Shown: one piece after another, positions 1 to 5,909 of the stretch
Position numbering within the stretch: the first letter of the stretch is position 1
Layout of the letters: each line of letters opens with the position of its first letter
Assembly (NCBI GenBank): GCA_031276685.1
Contig: JAISMQ010000206.1
Span: forward strand, 1-6,607
Length of the DNA stretch: 6,607 bases
Origin: Treponema sp.
GTDB lineage: Bacteria; Spirochaetota; Spirochaetia; Treponematales; Breznakiellaceae
Direction: 5' to 3'
Translations under genes and position numbers: made by a program
Notes under the pieces: model-generated
The model's database searches: none
Seen by the model: only the letters and a program-made list of their open reading frames with translations
What the model was told of the DNA's origin: nothing

Positions 1-53
1 AGGGCGGCGAAGGTACAGACAGGGGGCCGAGGGGAAACGAGTGGGGGTAGCGG

Positions 54-70
54 AAAACCCGCAAAGCGGG
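54..70 (-). terminator. Possible intrinsic terminator of the nifSU operon
   Basis: Read on the minus strand, this is a 5-bp G+C stem (CCCGC / GCGGG, positions 58-62 and 66-70) with a TTT loop. Four T residues follow immediately (54-57). It lies about 100 bp beyond the nifU stop codon, in the right orientation to end the leftward transcript. The stem is short and the T-run minimal, so termination is inferred from shape only. Confidence 0.4.
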
Positions 71-135
71 GTTGGAGCGAGGGGGAGCAGCCCTGGAAAC
101 GGCCTTTTTACGGGGGGAAAGCTTGTGTCCCGGGA

Positions 136-169
136 CCGGCGCGCTCCCCCTCCTTATTCCGGGGGCCGG
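136..169 (-). other. Imperfect hairpin directly after the nifU stop codon
   Basis: CCGGC at 136-140 can pair with GCCGG at 165-169, and the C-run at 146-150 with the G-run at 161-165 (one base is shared, so 9 pairs in all). A 5-base bulge (141-145) and a loop of about 10 bases complete the structure. It abuts the nifU TAG (170-172). No T-run follows on the minus strand, so it looks more like a 3'-end-protecting stem or a Rho-linked structure than a classical terminator. The role is inference. Confidence 0.3.
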
Positions 170-763
170 CTACATCCCGTAGATGTGGGCGAACTCGTGG
201 AGGAGTTCCAGGGCCTTGCCTTTGCAGCCGCCGCAGACGGTGCCGATTTTGGTGGCCTGCTGGAGCTGTTCCCAGGTGCGGGCCCCGCTGTGGAAGGCGG
301 TCTCGATGTCCTTGTCGGTTATGCCCAGGCAGTGGCAGATCTCGGTGGCGGCCTCCGTAAGCATCCCGGCGCGGCCGGTTTTTTCCAGGTAGTCGTCGAT
401 GGCGGCGCGCAGGGCCTTGTCCCCCAGGACCGAGCAGTGGATCTTGTAGTCCGGCAGGCCGCCGAGTTTTTCTACGAGGTCTTCCGGGCGGATGTTGTAG
501 GCGTCCCGGATGTTCACGCCTTTGATGATCTCCGAAAGCATGCTGGTGCTGGCGATGGCGCTGGCGCAGCCGTAGGTTTTCCAGCGCACGTCGGTGATGA
601 CGTCGTCCTTGATCCGCAGGAGCATGAGCATCTGGTCGCCGCATTTGATGTTCCCGGTCTGCCCCCGGGCGTCCGCGGGGAAACTGGCCTCGTCGTCCAG
701 CAGGACGTTCCGGGGTCTGGTAAAGTGGTCTTTGACGGTATCCGAATAAAGCCAGTCTGGCAT
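170..763 (-). CDS. nifU: NifU-type Fe-S cluster scaffold protein (IscU-like + BFD-like [2Fe-2S] domains)
   Basis: This 197-residue protein is a scaffold on which Fe-S clusters are built with sulfur from NifS, then passed to apoproteins in the cytoplasm. Residues 1-125 are the IscU/NifU-N domain, with the three cluster-ligand cysteines C41 (in NIKCGD), C66 (in KTYGCASAIAS) and C110 (in IHCSVLGD), and the conserved D43. Residues 139-190 are the BFD-like [2Fe-2S] domain, with C143-x-C145 and C177-x2-C180. The C-terminal Nfu domain (CxxC) of full-length Azotobacter-type NifU is absent; the protein ends at HIYGM, so it is a two-domain form. The ATG is supported by AAGGAG (plus positions 771-776) seven bases upstream, which overlaps the nifS TGA and suggests translational coupling. 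The identification is secure. A dedicated nitrogenase role is not implied, since no other nif gene is visible. Confidence 0.95.
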   Translation of the reverse strand: MPDWLYSDTVKDHFTRPRNVLLDDEASFPADARGQTGNIKCGDQMLMLLRIKDDVITDVRWKTYGCASAIASTSMLSEIIKGVNIRDAYNIRPEDLVEKLGGLPDYKIHCSVLGDKALRAAIDDYLEKTGRAGMLTEAATEICHCLGITDKDIETAFHSGARTWEQLQQATKIGTVCGGCKGKALELLHEFAHIYGM

Positions 764-775
764 TGCTACGCTCCT

Positions 776-1996
776 TCAGGCGCCTTGCGGCACAGCGTGC
801 GCCCGCGCAGGGCTTAGGGTGGACATGGCCCGCAGCCGCCCGATGATGGGGGGCAGGGTTTCTATGATGGAGTCGATGTCCTGCTCGGCGATCCCCCAGC
901 CAAGGCTGAAGCGGATGGAGCCGTGGGCCAGTTCCGGCCCGACGCCGGTGGCCATAAGCACGTGGGAGGGTTCCAGGCTTCCGGAGGCGCAGGCGGAGCC
1001 GGTGGAGGCTTCTATCCCCATGATGTCCATGGAAAGGAGGATGGACTCCCCTTCCGCGCCGGGGAAGGAAACGTTCAGGGTGTTGGGCAGCAGGTCCCGG
1101 GGGTGCCCGTTGATTTTGATACCGGGTATGCGGGCCAGAAGCCCTTCCCGCAGCCGGTCCCTAAGCGCGGATATTTCCCGGCCGTAGGCTTCCACCTGCC
1201 CCGCGGCGAGTTCGGCGGCTTTGCCGAAGCCCAGGATGCCGATGTTGTTGTAGGTCCCGGCCCGCAGCCCGTCTTCCTGGTGGCCCCCGTGGATAAGGGG
1301 GAGCAGGGGGCAGCCTTTCCGGACGTAGAGGGCGCCGATGCCTTTGGGGCCGTAGATCTTGTGGGCGGACATGGTAAGGTAATCCACGCCCAGGGCCTTC
1401 GCGTCCACGGGTATCTTCCCCACGGCCTGGACGGCGTCGGTGTGGACGTAGGCCCCGGCTTTTTTGGCGAGGGCGGCGATGGCGGCGATATCCTGGACGG
1501 TGCCGATCTCGTTGTTGGCCATCATGACCGAAACCAGCAGGGTCTGTTCCCCGATCAGGCTTTTGAGCGCATCCATGCTGATCACGCCGTAACCGTCCAC
1601 GGGGAGGAAATGGACGGCAAAGCCCAGGGACCGGAGGTAGGCGGCGGAATTCAGCACGCAGGGGTGCTCGATGGCGCTGGTGATGATCTCCGTGCGGCGC
1701 CGGTCCGGAGCCGCGGCGCCCCCGTCCGCGCCTGAAAGCAGGGACCGGACGGTCTGAAACACGGTGTTGTTGGACTCCGAGCCGCCGGACGTGAAAATGA
1801 TCTCGGCGGGGGAGGCGCCAAGGAGCCGGGCTACCGAGGCGCGGGCCTCCTCTACCCTGGCGCGGGCAAGGCGGCCCGAACTGTGCATGCTGGAGGCGTT
1901 CCCGTATACCTCAAGATCCTCGATCATGGCCGCCTTTACCTCCGCTTTGAGGGGGGTGGTGGCGTTATAGTCAATGTAAACCTTCCTGCCTGTCAT
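776..1996 (-). CDS. nifS: Cysteine desulfurase, NifS/IscS family
   Basis: This 406-residue PLP enzyme (class V aminotransferase fold) converts cysteine to alanine and passes persulfide sulfur to NifU, the next gene. Visible signatures are the N-terminal YIDYNATTPLK, TSGGSESNN near 69-77, the PLP-stacking histidine H111 (AIEHP), D187 in HTDAVQ, the Schiff-base lysine K213 (MSAHKIYGPKG), RAGTYN at 246-251 (commonly RxGTxN), and the catalytic cysteine C336 in GSACASGS with the SLEPSHVL context. The length is normal. Residues about 88-101 (Gly/Ala/Arg-rich) look like a small surface insertion, and the last ~15 residues form an Ala/Pro-rich tail. The start ATG at 1994-1996 has GGGAG about 8-9 bases upstream. 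It is first gene of a nifS-nifU operon with a 12-bp gap. Family assignment is secure. The NifS rather than IscS name rests on the NifU partner. Confidence 0.95.
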   Translation of the reverse strand: MTGRKVYIDYNATTPLKAEVKAAMIEDLEVYGNASSMHSSGRLARARVEEARASVARLLGASPAEIIFTSGGSESNNTVFQTVRSLLSGADGGAAAPDRRRTEIITSAIEHPCVLNSAAYLRSLGFAVHFLPVDGYGVISMDALKSLIGEQTLLVSVMMANNEIGTVQDIAAIAALAKKAGAYVHTDAVQAVGKIPVDAKALGVDYLTMSAHKIYGPKGIGALYVRKGCPLLPLIHGGHQEDGLRAGTYNNIGILGFGKAAELAAGQVEAYGREISALRDRLREGLLARIPGIKINGHPRDLLPNTLNVSFPGAEGESILLSMDIMGIEASTGSACASGSLEPSHVLMATGVGPELAHGSIRFSLGWGIAEQDIDSIIETLPPIIGRLRAMSTLSPARAHAVPQGA

Positions 1997-2009
1997 CGCG
2001 CTGCTCCCG

Positions 2010-2036
2010 TTAGCTATTATTTACTAAATTACTCAT
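2010..2036 (-). other. Eight-codon mini-ORF in the nifS leader (MSNLVNNS)
   Basis: An ATG at 2034-2036 (minus strand) opens a frame of eight codons, ending TAA at 2010-2012, 13 bp before the nifS start. It is strikingly A+T-rich beside its surroundings. The transcription start predicted from the -10 box falls on the A of this ATG, so a message could be leaderless for it. No Shine-Dalgarno is visible. It may be chance in an A+T-rich leader; a role in translation or attenuation is speculation. Confidence 0.2.
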
Positions 2037-2042
2037 GATTAC

Positions 2043-2071
2043 AATATACCGCGCCGCCCTGGGGAATTCAA
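2043..2071 (-). promoter_or_regulatory. Sigma70-type promoter for nifSU
   Basis: On the minus strand a -35 TTGAAT (plus 2066-2071) and a -10 TATATT (plus 2043-2048) are separated by exactly 17 bp. They match the consensus at four and five of six bases. The predicted start of transcription is near 2036, about 40 bases before the nifS ATG. This is the only good promoter match I see in the 128-bp gap between the TPR gene and nifS, and it makes nifSU an independent transcription unit. Confidence 0.6.
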
Positions 2072-2075
2072 TTCC
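2063..2075. promoter_or_regulatory. 13-bp perfect palindrome over the nifS -35 box (possible operator)
   Basis: GGAATT-C-AATTCC is a perfect inverted repeat with a single-base centre. It covers the whole -35 hexamer of the nifS promoter, a position where a bound repressor would block RNA polymerase. Fe-S operons are often controlled by Rrf2-family regulators (IscR type), but this sequence does not match the IscR consensus I know. The regulator is therefore unknown, and operator function is inferred from symmetry and position. Confidence 0.35.
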
Positions 2076-2080
2076 TATTT

Positions 2081-2100
2081 TTCCGATGAGAATACCGGAA
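2081..2100. repeat. Short inverted repeat upstream of the nifS promoter
   Basis: TTCCG (2081-2085) and CGGAA (2096-2100) form an inverted repeat around a 10-base spacer. It sits between the TPR gene stop (2125) and the nifS promoter. Read on the minus strand it is followed by an A-run rather than a T-run, so it is a poor terminator for the TPR gene. It could be half of a regulatory site or chance. Confidence 0.25.
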
Positions 2101-2124
2101 TTAGGGCGCCGGGTAAGGCGGGCG

Positions 2125-3885
2125 CTACAGGGAAACGTTAAAGCCAATCTGCAAGTCCAGGGATTCCCGAATCTCCCGGCCTTCGGTATTGAGTTCCCGC
2201 GCCGCCGCGAAATCGTTCCCGGCCGCCTCCGTCTCCCCCAGGGCCATGAGGGACTCCCCCCGGTAGTACAGGGCCTCGATATCATCGGCGTTGCTGTCGA
2301 GGTACCGGGTAAAAAAACCGGCCGCCCGCCGGTGATCCCCCAGGGCCGCGCAGGAGCGGGCGAGGCCGTACAGGGCCTCGTTGAAGCTGCCGTCGATGTT
2401 CAGAGCCTGGATAAAGTCTTTGCGGGCGGCGCGGTAATCCCCGCCGTCAAAATAGCTCCAGCCCCGCGCGTACCAGTTCTCCTTTTCGTCCGGCTTAAGC
2501 CGTACCGCCGCGCCCAGGTCCTCCTCGGCGCCGGGCAGTTCGCCGAGTTTCTTCGCCAGGCCCCGTATCTGGTAGGCGCCCGCCAGGTCCCCGTTAAGGG
2601 CAATGGCCCTGTCGCAGTCGGCAATGACCGCGCCGCTTTCGTTCCGGAAAAGCGCGGCCCGCCGTTCCCGGGGTTCTTCCACGAGTTCCGACATGGCCTT
2701 GAGAAAGGTGATAAAGGCCCGTATGGCGTAGGGGCCCGGATCCTGCGGGCTCCGTTCAACCGCCGCGTCCATTTCGGCGATGGCCCCGTCTATATCCTCC
2801 TTGCCCAGGTAGTACACGAGGAGAGAAAAATACGGCATGATACCGCGCCTGTCCTGGGTTATGATCCTGCGCCGCTGTTCGGCGATGCTCCGGTCAAAAT
2901 CGATGCCGGGGTCCCCCGCGCCGACCATCGCGAGTATGTAGTCCTTAAAATCGGCCTGTTCGGGGTTCGCGGCCGGAATCCCCTCCACGACCCGCTTTAC
3001 CTCGGCTATGGCTTCGGATTCGCTGTAGCCTTCCGCCTTGAGGGCCGCCGTAATGAGGGGGAGGGCGTTCATGGCCCCCGACGGGATACGGGCGATCCCC
3101 TGCTTTAGAATTTCCGCAGCTTTGGCGGAATCGCCCAGGTACAGGTAAATCTGGGCCTCGTACATATAGGCCGTGATGTTCTGATCGGGAAACTGCTCCC
3201 GGATGATCCGGCAGTCCGCCAGCGCCCCCTCGGCGTCCCCCAGGTTCATGCTGGCCATGATACGGCCCATCAGCAGGCCGGTATTGAGCGGATCCAGTTC
3301 TATCGCCTGGCTGAACAGCCCTACGGCCTCCTGGTAGTCCCCCACGGCGCTGAGCAGGAAACCGCAGGCGCTGTAGGCGGCGGCGAAGCCGGGATCTATC
3401 TGGAGCGCCGTAACGTAATCGTCCCAGGCCGGCTGGGCCTGGTTATCGGCCTGGTAGGCGCCGCCCCGTTTCAGGTAGGCGTCCTTATGCTGCCCGTCAA
3501 GCTCGATGGCGCGGCTGTAATCCGCGATTGCCAGATCGTAGTCCCACAGATTCGTGTTGGCGTCGCCGCGCTTGATATAGGCCTCCGCATACTCCGGATC
3601 CAGGGCTATGGCCCGGTCGTACTCGGCGATTGCCCCTTCGTAATCCCGCCGCTCCGCTAAAGCCTGCCCGCGATCAAGGTATTCAGTGCGCAGGACGGGC
3701 TGCGCGGGTTCGGCAGCGGTTCCGGCGGCGGTTCCGACAGCACCGGCGGTTTCAGCGGCCTCCGCAGCGGGCGGCGGCGCGGGATGTTCCGGGGACGAAG
3801 AGCAGCCGGAGGCCGCAAGCAGCGCCATGAGCGCCGGGAGGACGGCGGCTGTCTTTCGGCTGATCCGGTGTATCGCTTTGTTCAT
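2125..3885 (-). CDS. TPR-repeat lipoprotein, envelope-anchored, function unknown
   Basis: This 586-residue protein has an N-terminal signal (MNKAIHRISRK, then a hydrophobic stretch at about 13-25) ending in AASGC. That is a spirochaete-style relaxed lipobox, with C28 as the lipidated residue. An Ala/Pro/Glu-rich linker (about 32-66) follows. Canonical TPR units start near residue 68 (for example RRDYEGAIAEYDRAIALDPEYAEAY) and run in 34-residue steps for about four repeats. A more degenerate helical section lies in the middle, and a second clear TPR block fills roughly the last 170 residues (YFDGGDYRAARKDFIQALNID). TPR arrays bind partner proteins, so an envelope scaffold or assembly factor is likely, but the partner cannot be named. 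I chose the ATG at 3883-3885 because it places the signal peptide at the N-terminus; AGGAG (plus 3897-3901) lies 11 bases upstream, slightly far. The frame stays open 32 codons further upstream, but that extension would bury the signal. Confidence 0.85.
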   Translation of the reverse strand: MNKAIHRISRKTAAVLPALMALLAASGCSSSPEHPAPPPAAEAAETAGAVGTAAGTAAEPAQPVLRTEYLDRGQALAERRDYEGAIAEYDRAIALDPEYAEAYIKRGDANTNLWDYDLAIADYSRAIELDGQHKDAYLKRGGAYQADNQAQPAWDDYVTALQIDPGFAAAYSACGFLLSAVGDYQEAVGLFSQAIELDPLNTGLLMGRIMASMNLGDAEGALADCRIIREQFPDQNITAYMYEAQIYLYLGDSAKAAEILKQGIARIPSGAMNALPLITAALKAEGYSESEAIAEVKRVVEGIPAANPEQADFKDYILAMVGAGDPGIDFDRSIAEQRRRIITQDRRGIMPYFSLLVYYLGKEDIDGAIAEMDAAVERSPQDPGPYAIRAFITFLKAMSELVEEPRERRAALFRNESGAVIADCDRAIALNGDLAGAYQIRGLAKKLGELPGAEEDLGAAVRLKPDEKENWYARGWSYFDGGDYRAARKDFIQALNIDGSFNEALYGLARSCAALGDHRRAAGFFTRYLDSNADDIEALYYRGESLMALGETEAAGNDFAAARELNTEGREIRESLDLQIGFNVSL

Positions 3886-3949
3886 AATCCGTGGTACTCC
3901 TGCTCCATCGTATACCTCTGCGTCTGCTTCCACAAGTTTCCGGCCAGGG

Positions 3950-3969
3950 CCGGGCCCGGAAGCCGGGCT
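3950..3969. repeat. Overlapping G+C palindrome and hairpin in the divergent region
   Basis: CCGGGCCCGG (3950-3959) is a perfect 10-bp palindrome. Its right part also forms a tight hairpin, GCCCGG (3954-3959) with CCGGGC (3963-3968) around a 3-base aag loop, followed by TTTC. The two foldings are mutually exclusive. It lies midway between the two gene starts and could bind a regulator or shape the leader of one transcript. In so G+C-rich a sequence, chance is also plausible. Confidence 0.25.
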
Positions 3970-4002
3970 TTCGCAAAACACGGGGAAAAGCTACACTGCC
4001 CC

Positions 4003-4009
4003 GGAGAGG
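4003..4009 (+). promoter_or_regulatory. Ribosome binding site that fixes the GTG start of the mutase
   Basis: GGAGAGG ends nine bases before the GTG at 4019-4021. There is no in-frame ATG between the TPR gene start and the conserved LILSVSGWRGIFA segment, so this site decides in favour of the GTG. Confidence 0.55.
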
Positions 4010-4018
4010 TACGCGAGG

Positions 4019-5887
4019 GTGGAAGACAGGGAAGACGGCGGGTTATTCGGGGAATTCGACAGGGCGCTGGGGGGGCTTATCCTTTCGGTTTCCGGCTGGC
4101 GGGGGATCTTTGCCGCCGGCGGGGACGGGGAAGGCGCGGAGCCGGAAATTTCCCGCGCCCACGCGCTTGTCGCCGCCGCCGCAGCCCGGGCTTTCGCGGA
4201 GCATCTGGGAAGCCCCGGGCCGGCGCTATGCCCGCAGGCGCGCCCTGCGCGTCCGCCCGCGCCGCGGGGGCCTCTGCTGCTCGTGGGGATCGACACCCGG
4301 CCCACGGGGCCCGCCATTGCCGGCGCGATAATCCCGTCCCTGCTAAGTTCGGGCTGCCGGGTCCGTTACGCGGGCGTTGTCGCGGCCCCGGAGATCATGG
4401 CCTGGGCCCGCAGCGCGGATGACGCGGCGGGTTTTATTTACGTTTCCGCCAGCCACAACCCCATCGGCCACAACGGGATCAAATTCGGCCGTGCCGACGG
4501 GGGGGTGCTGCCGGGGGCGGAGGCGGAGGCCCTAATCCGCCTGTTCAGGGCCCTTGTCGCGGGGGATCCGCCCGAAGGCCGCGCGCAGCGCCTTGGGGAT
4601 CTCCAAAGGGCCATGGAGGCCGGCGCGGAGGCAGTGTACGCGCTTATGCCCGGCGCGAAGGCGGACGCCTACCGGGCCTACTTCGGCTTTACCGCCCGGG
4701 TAGTCTACGGGGGCAGGGAGCGCGAACTGGCAGCCGCCATGCGCCGGGGTTTGGACCTGCGGCCCGTAAAACTGGTCTGCGATTTCAACGGTTCCGCCCG
4801 GACAAAGTCCATCGACCGGGAATTCCTCGGTTCCCTGGGCCTGGAGCTTGCGGGGATCAACGAGGGGCCCGGAAAGATCGCCCACCGCATCGTCCCCGAA
4901 GGGGAATCCCTGGAACCCTGCCGTATTTTTCTGGAGGAACGCCACCGGCAGGACCCACGCTTCGTCATGGGCTACCTGCCGGACTGTGACGGGGATCGCG
5001 GGAATCTGGTGATCTGGGACGATGCCGAAGGCAGGGCCCGCAGCCTTGAGGCCCAGGAAGTGTTCGCGCTGTGCTGCGTGGCCGAACTCGCGCACCTGGC
5101 CTGGACCGGGGAGGGCGCGGCGGGAAAGACAGCCGTCGCGGTAAACGACCCCACGTCCATGAGGGTTGACCGGATTGCCCGCGCTTTCGGCGCGGAGGTC
5201 TTCCGGGCCGAAGTGGGCGAGGCGAACGTGGTCGGCCTGGCGCGGAAACTGCGGGACCAGGGTTACACCGTCCGCGTCCTGGGGGAAGGCTCCGCAGGGG
5301 GGAACATCACCCACCCTTCCGCCGTGCGGGACCCCCTGGACACGCTGTTCTCCCTGCTTAAACTTGTCGCGGTGCGCGAGGGGCCGGGGTTTTTCGCGAT
5401 CTGGCTGGACCGGATAGGCGGGAAGCCGCCCGATCAGTTCGGCCTTTCCGACATTATCGCATCCCTCCCCCCCTTCGTTACCACCGGGGCCTACGAGGCG
5501 GAAGCCCTCCTTACGGTCAGGACGGCGGATCACGCGGAGCTTAAAGACCGCTACCAAACCGTGTTCCTGCGGGAGTGGGAAAGCCGCAGGGAGGAACTGC
5601 GAAGCAAGTACGGTATTGCCGGCTGGGAGGCCGCGGCCTACCGGGGCATGGAAGAGCGGCGCGGTATCAAACAGTTCGGCGAGGCCGGGCGCGGGGGGCT
5701 CAAGATCCACTTCCTCAACGAAGCGGGCCTCCCCATAGCCGCAATCTGGATGCGGGGTTCCGCTACGGAGCCGGTGTTCCGCGTCATGGCGGACGCGGAA
5801 GGGCGGGACAGGGGCTTTGAACGGGATCTGATCTTCTGGCAGCGCCGCATGGTCGCCGAAGCGGATCTGACGGGAAAGCGGAACTGA
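4019..5887 (+). CDS. Phosphoglucomutase/phosphomannomutase family enzyme (alpha-D-phosphohexomutase)
   Basis: This 622-residue cytoplasmic enzyme should shift phosphate between C1 and C6 of a hexose phosphate (glucose or mannose) through a phosphoserine. Domain I starts at LILSVSGWRGIFA (about 20-32) and carries the active-site loop SASHNPIGHNGIKFG with catalytic S145. The metal loop is D322-C-D324-G-D326-R327, binding Mg2+ through three aspartates. The sugar-specificity loop is G422-E423-G424-S425-A-G-G, and the phosphate loop is R579-G-S-A-T-E-P585, where A582 replaces the usual glycine. It is longer than the ~450-residue bacterial PMM/PGM. The extra length includes a Pro/Ala/Arg-rich stretch near 65-87 and inserted sequence between domains. 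A GTG start at 4019 is chosen; the frame is open further left, but there it overlaps the divergent TPR gene. It probably heads an operon with the PUR gene 22 bp downstream. Substrate (glucose versus mannose) cannot be decided by eye. Confidence 0.88.
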   Translation: MEDREDGGLFGEFDRALGGLILSVSGWRGIFAAGGDGEGAEPEISRAHALVAAAAARAFAEHLGSPGPALCPQARPARPPAPRGPLLLVGIDTRPTGPAIAGAIIPSLLSSGCRVRYAGVVAAPEIMAWARSADDAAGFIYVSASHNPIGHNGIKFGRADGGVLPGAEAEALIRLFRALVAGDPPEGRAQRLGDLQRAMEAGAEAVYALMPGAKADAYRAYFGFTARVVYGGRERELAAAMRRGLDLRPVKLVCDFNGSARTKSIDREFLGSLGLELAGINEGPGKIAHRIVPEGESLEPCRIFLEERHRQDPRFVMGYLPDCDGDRGNLVIWDDAEGRARSLEAQEVFALCCVAELAHLAWTGEGAAGKTAVAVNDPTSMRVDRIARAFGAEVFRAEVGEANVVGLARKLRDQGYTVRVLGEGSAGGNITHPSAVRDPLDTLFSLLKLVAVREGPGFFAIWLDRIGGKPPDQFGLSDIIASLPPFVTTGAYEAEALLTVRTADHAELKDRYQTVFLREWESRREELRSKYGIAGWEAAAYRGMEERRGIKQFGEAGRGGLKIHFLNEAGLPIAAIWMRGSATEPVFRVMADAEGRDRGFERDLIFWQRRMVAEADLTGKRN

Positions 5888-5909
5888 CAGGAAAATAGGG
5901 GCGTTTACA

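Larger units (their letters stand above)
1..169. other. Left-edge region without a convincing gene
   Basis: No open frame here has a start, a ribosome binding site and recognisable protein content. Plus-strand frame 3 is open from the window edge to a TAG at 48-50. It could be the last ~15 codons of a gene entering from the left, but the peptide (Gly/Arg-rich) is uninformative. The other two plus frames run on into the antisense of nifU and look spurious. The sequence is purine-rich on the plus strand and carries two hairpins, listed separately. I compared it by eye with RNase P RNA and SRP RNA signatures and saw no match. Confidence 0.5.
3886..4018. promoter_or_regulatory. Divergent intergenic region between the TPR lipoprotein and the mutase
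   Basis: This 133-bp gap must hold the start signals of both divergent genes. For the leftward gene, a minus-strand TATACG (plus 3910-3915) has TTGTGG upstream at short spacing. For the rightward gene, TACACT (3992-3997) has only a poor -35 (TTTCGC) 17 bp upstream. Neither is convincing. Palindromic G+C-rich sequence sits between them (see the 3950-3969 entry). Promoter positions are guesses; the divergent arrangement is certain. Confidence 0.3.

Noticed and set aside
1..120. Possible structured RNA (RNase P RNA or SRP RNA) in the purine-rich left end
   Set aside because: The hallmark conserved segments of these RNAs are not present; only short local hairpins can be drawn.
41..817. A 258-codon plus-strand open frame at the left end
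   Set aside because: Most of it is the antisense of nifU, whose motifs are unmistakable; the GTG start has no supporting ribosome binding site.
923..1735. A 270-codon plus-strand open frame inside nifS
   Set aside because: It is antisense to the desulfurase, including its PLP-lysine region; Gly/Val/Asp-rich shadow.
170..1996. Part of a nitrogen-fixation gene cluster
   Set aside because: Only nifS and nifU are present, and these serve general Fe-S assembly in several bacteria; no nitrogenase structural or cofactor gene is in the window.
2035..3108. A 357-codon plus-strand open frame opposite the TPR gene
   Set aside because: It is antisense to clear TPR repeats, its composition reflects the complementary strand, and there is no family resemblance.
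3886..3981. N-terminal extension of the TPR protein by 32 residues
   Set aside because: It would place an uncharged linker-like segment ahead of a complete lipoprotein signal peptide; the internal ATG at 3883-3885 gives a proper signal.
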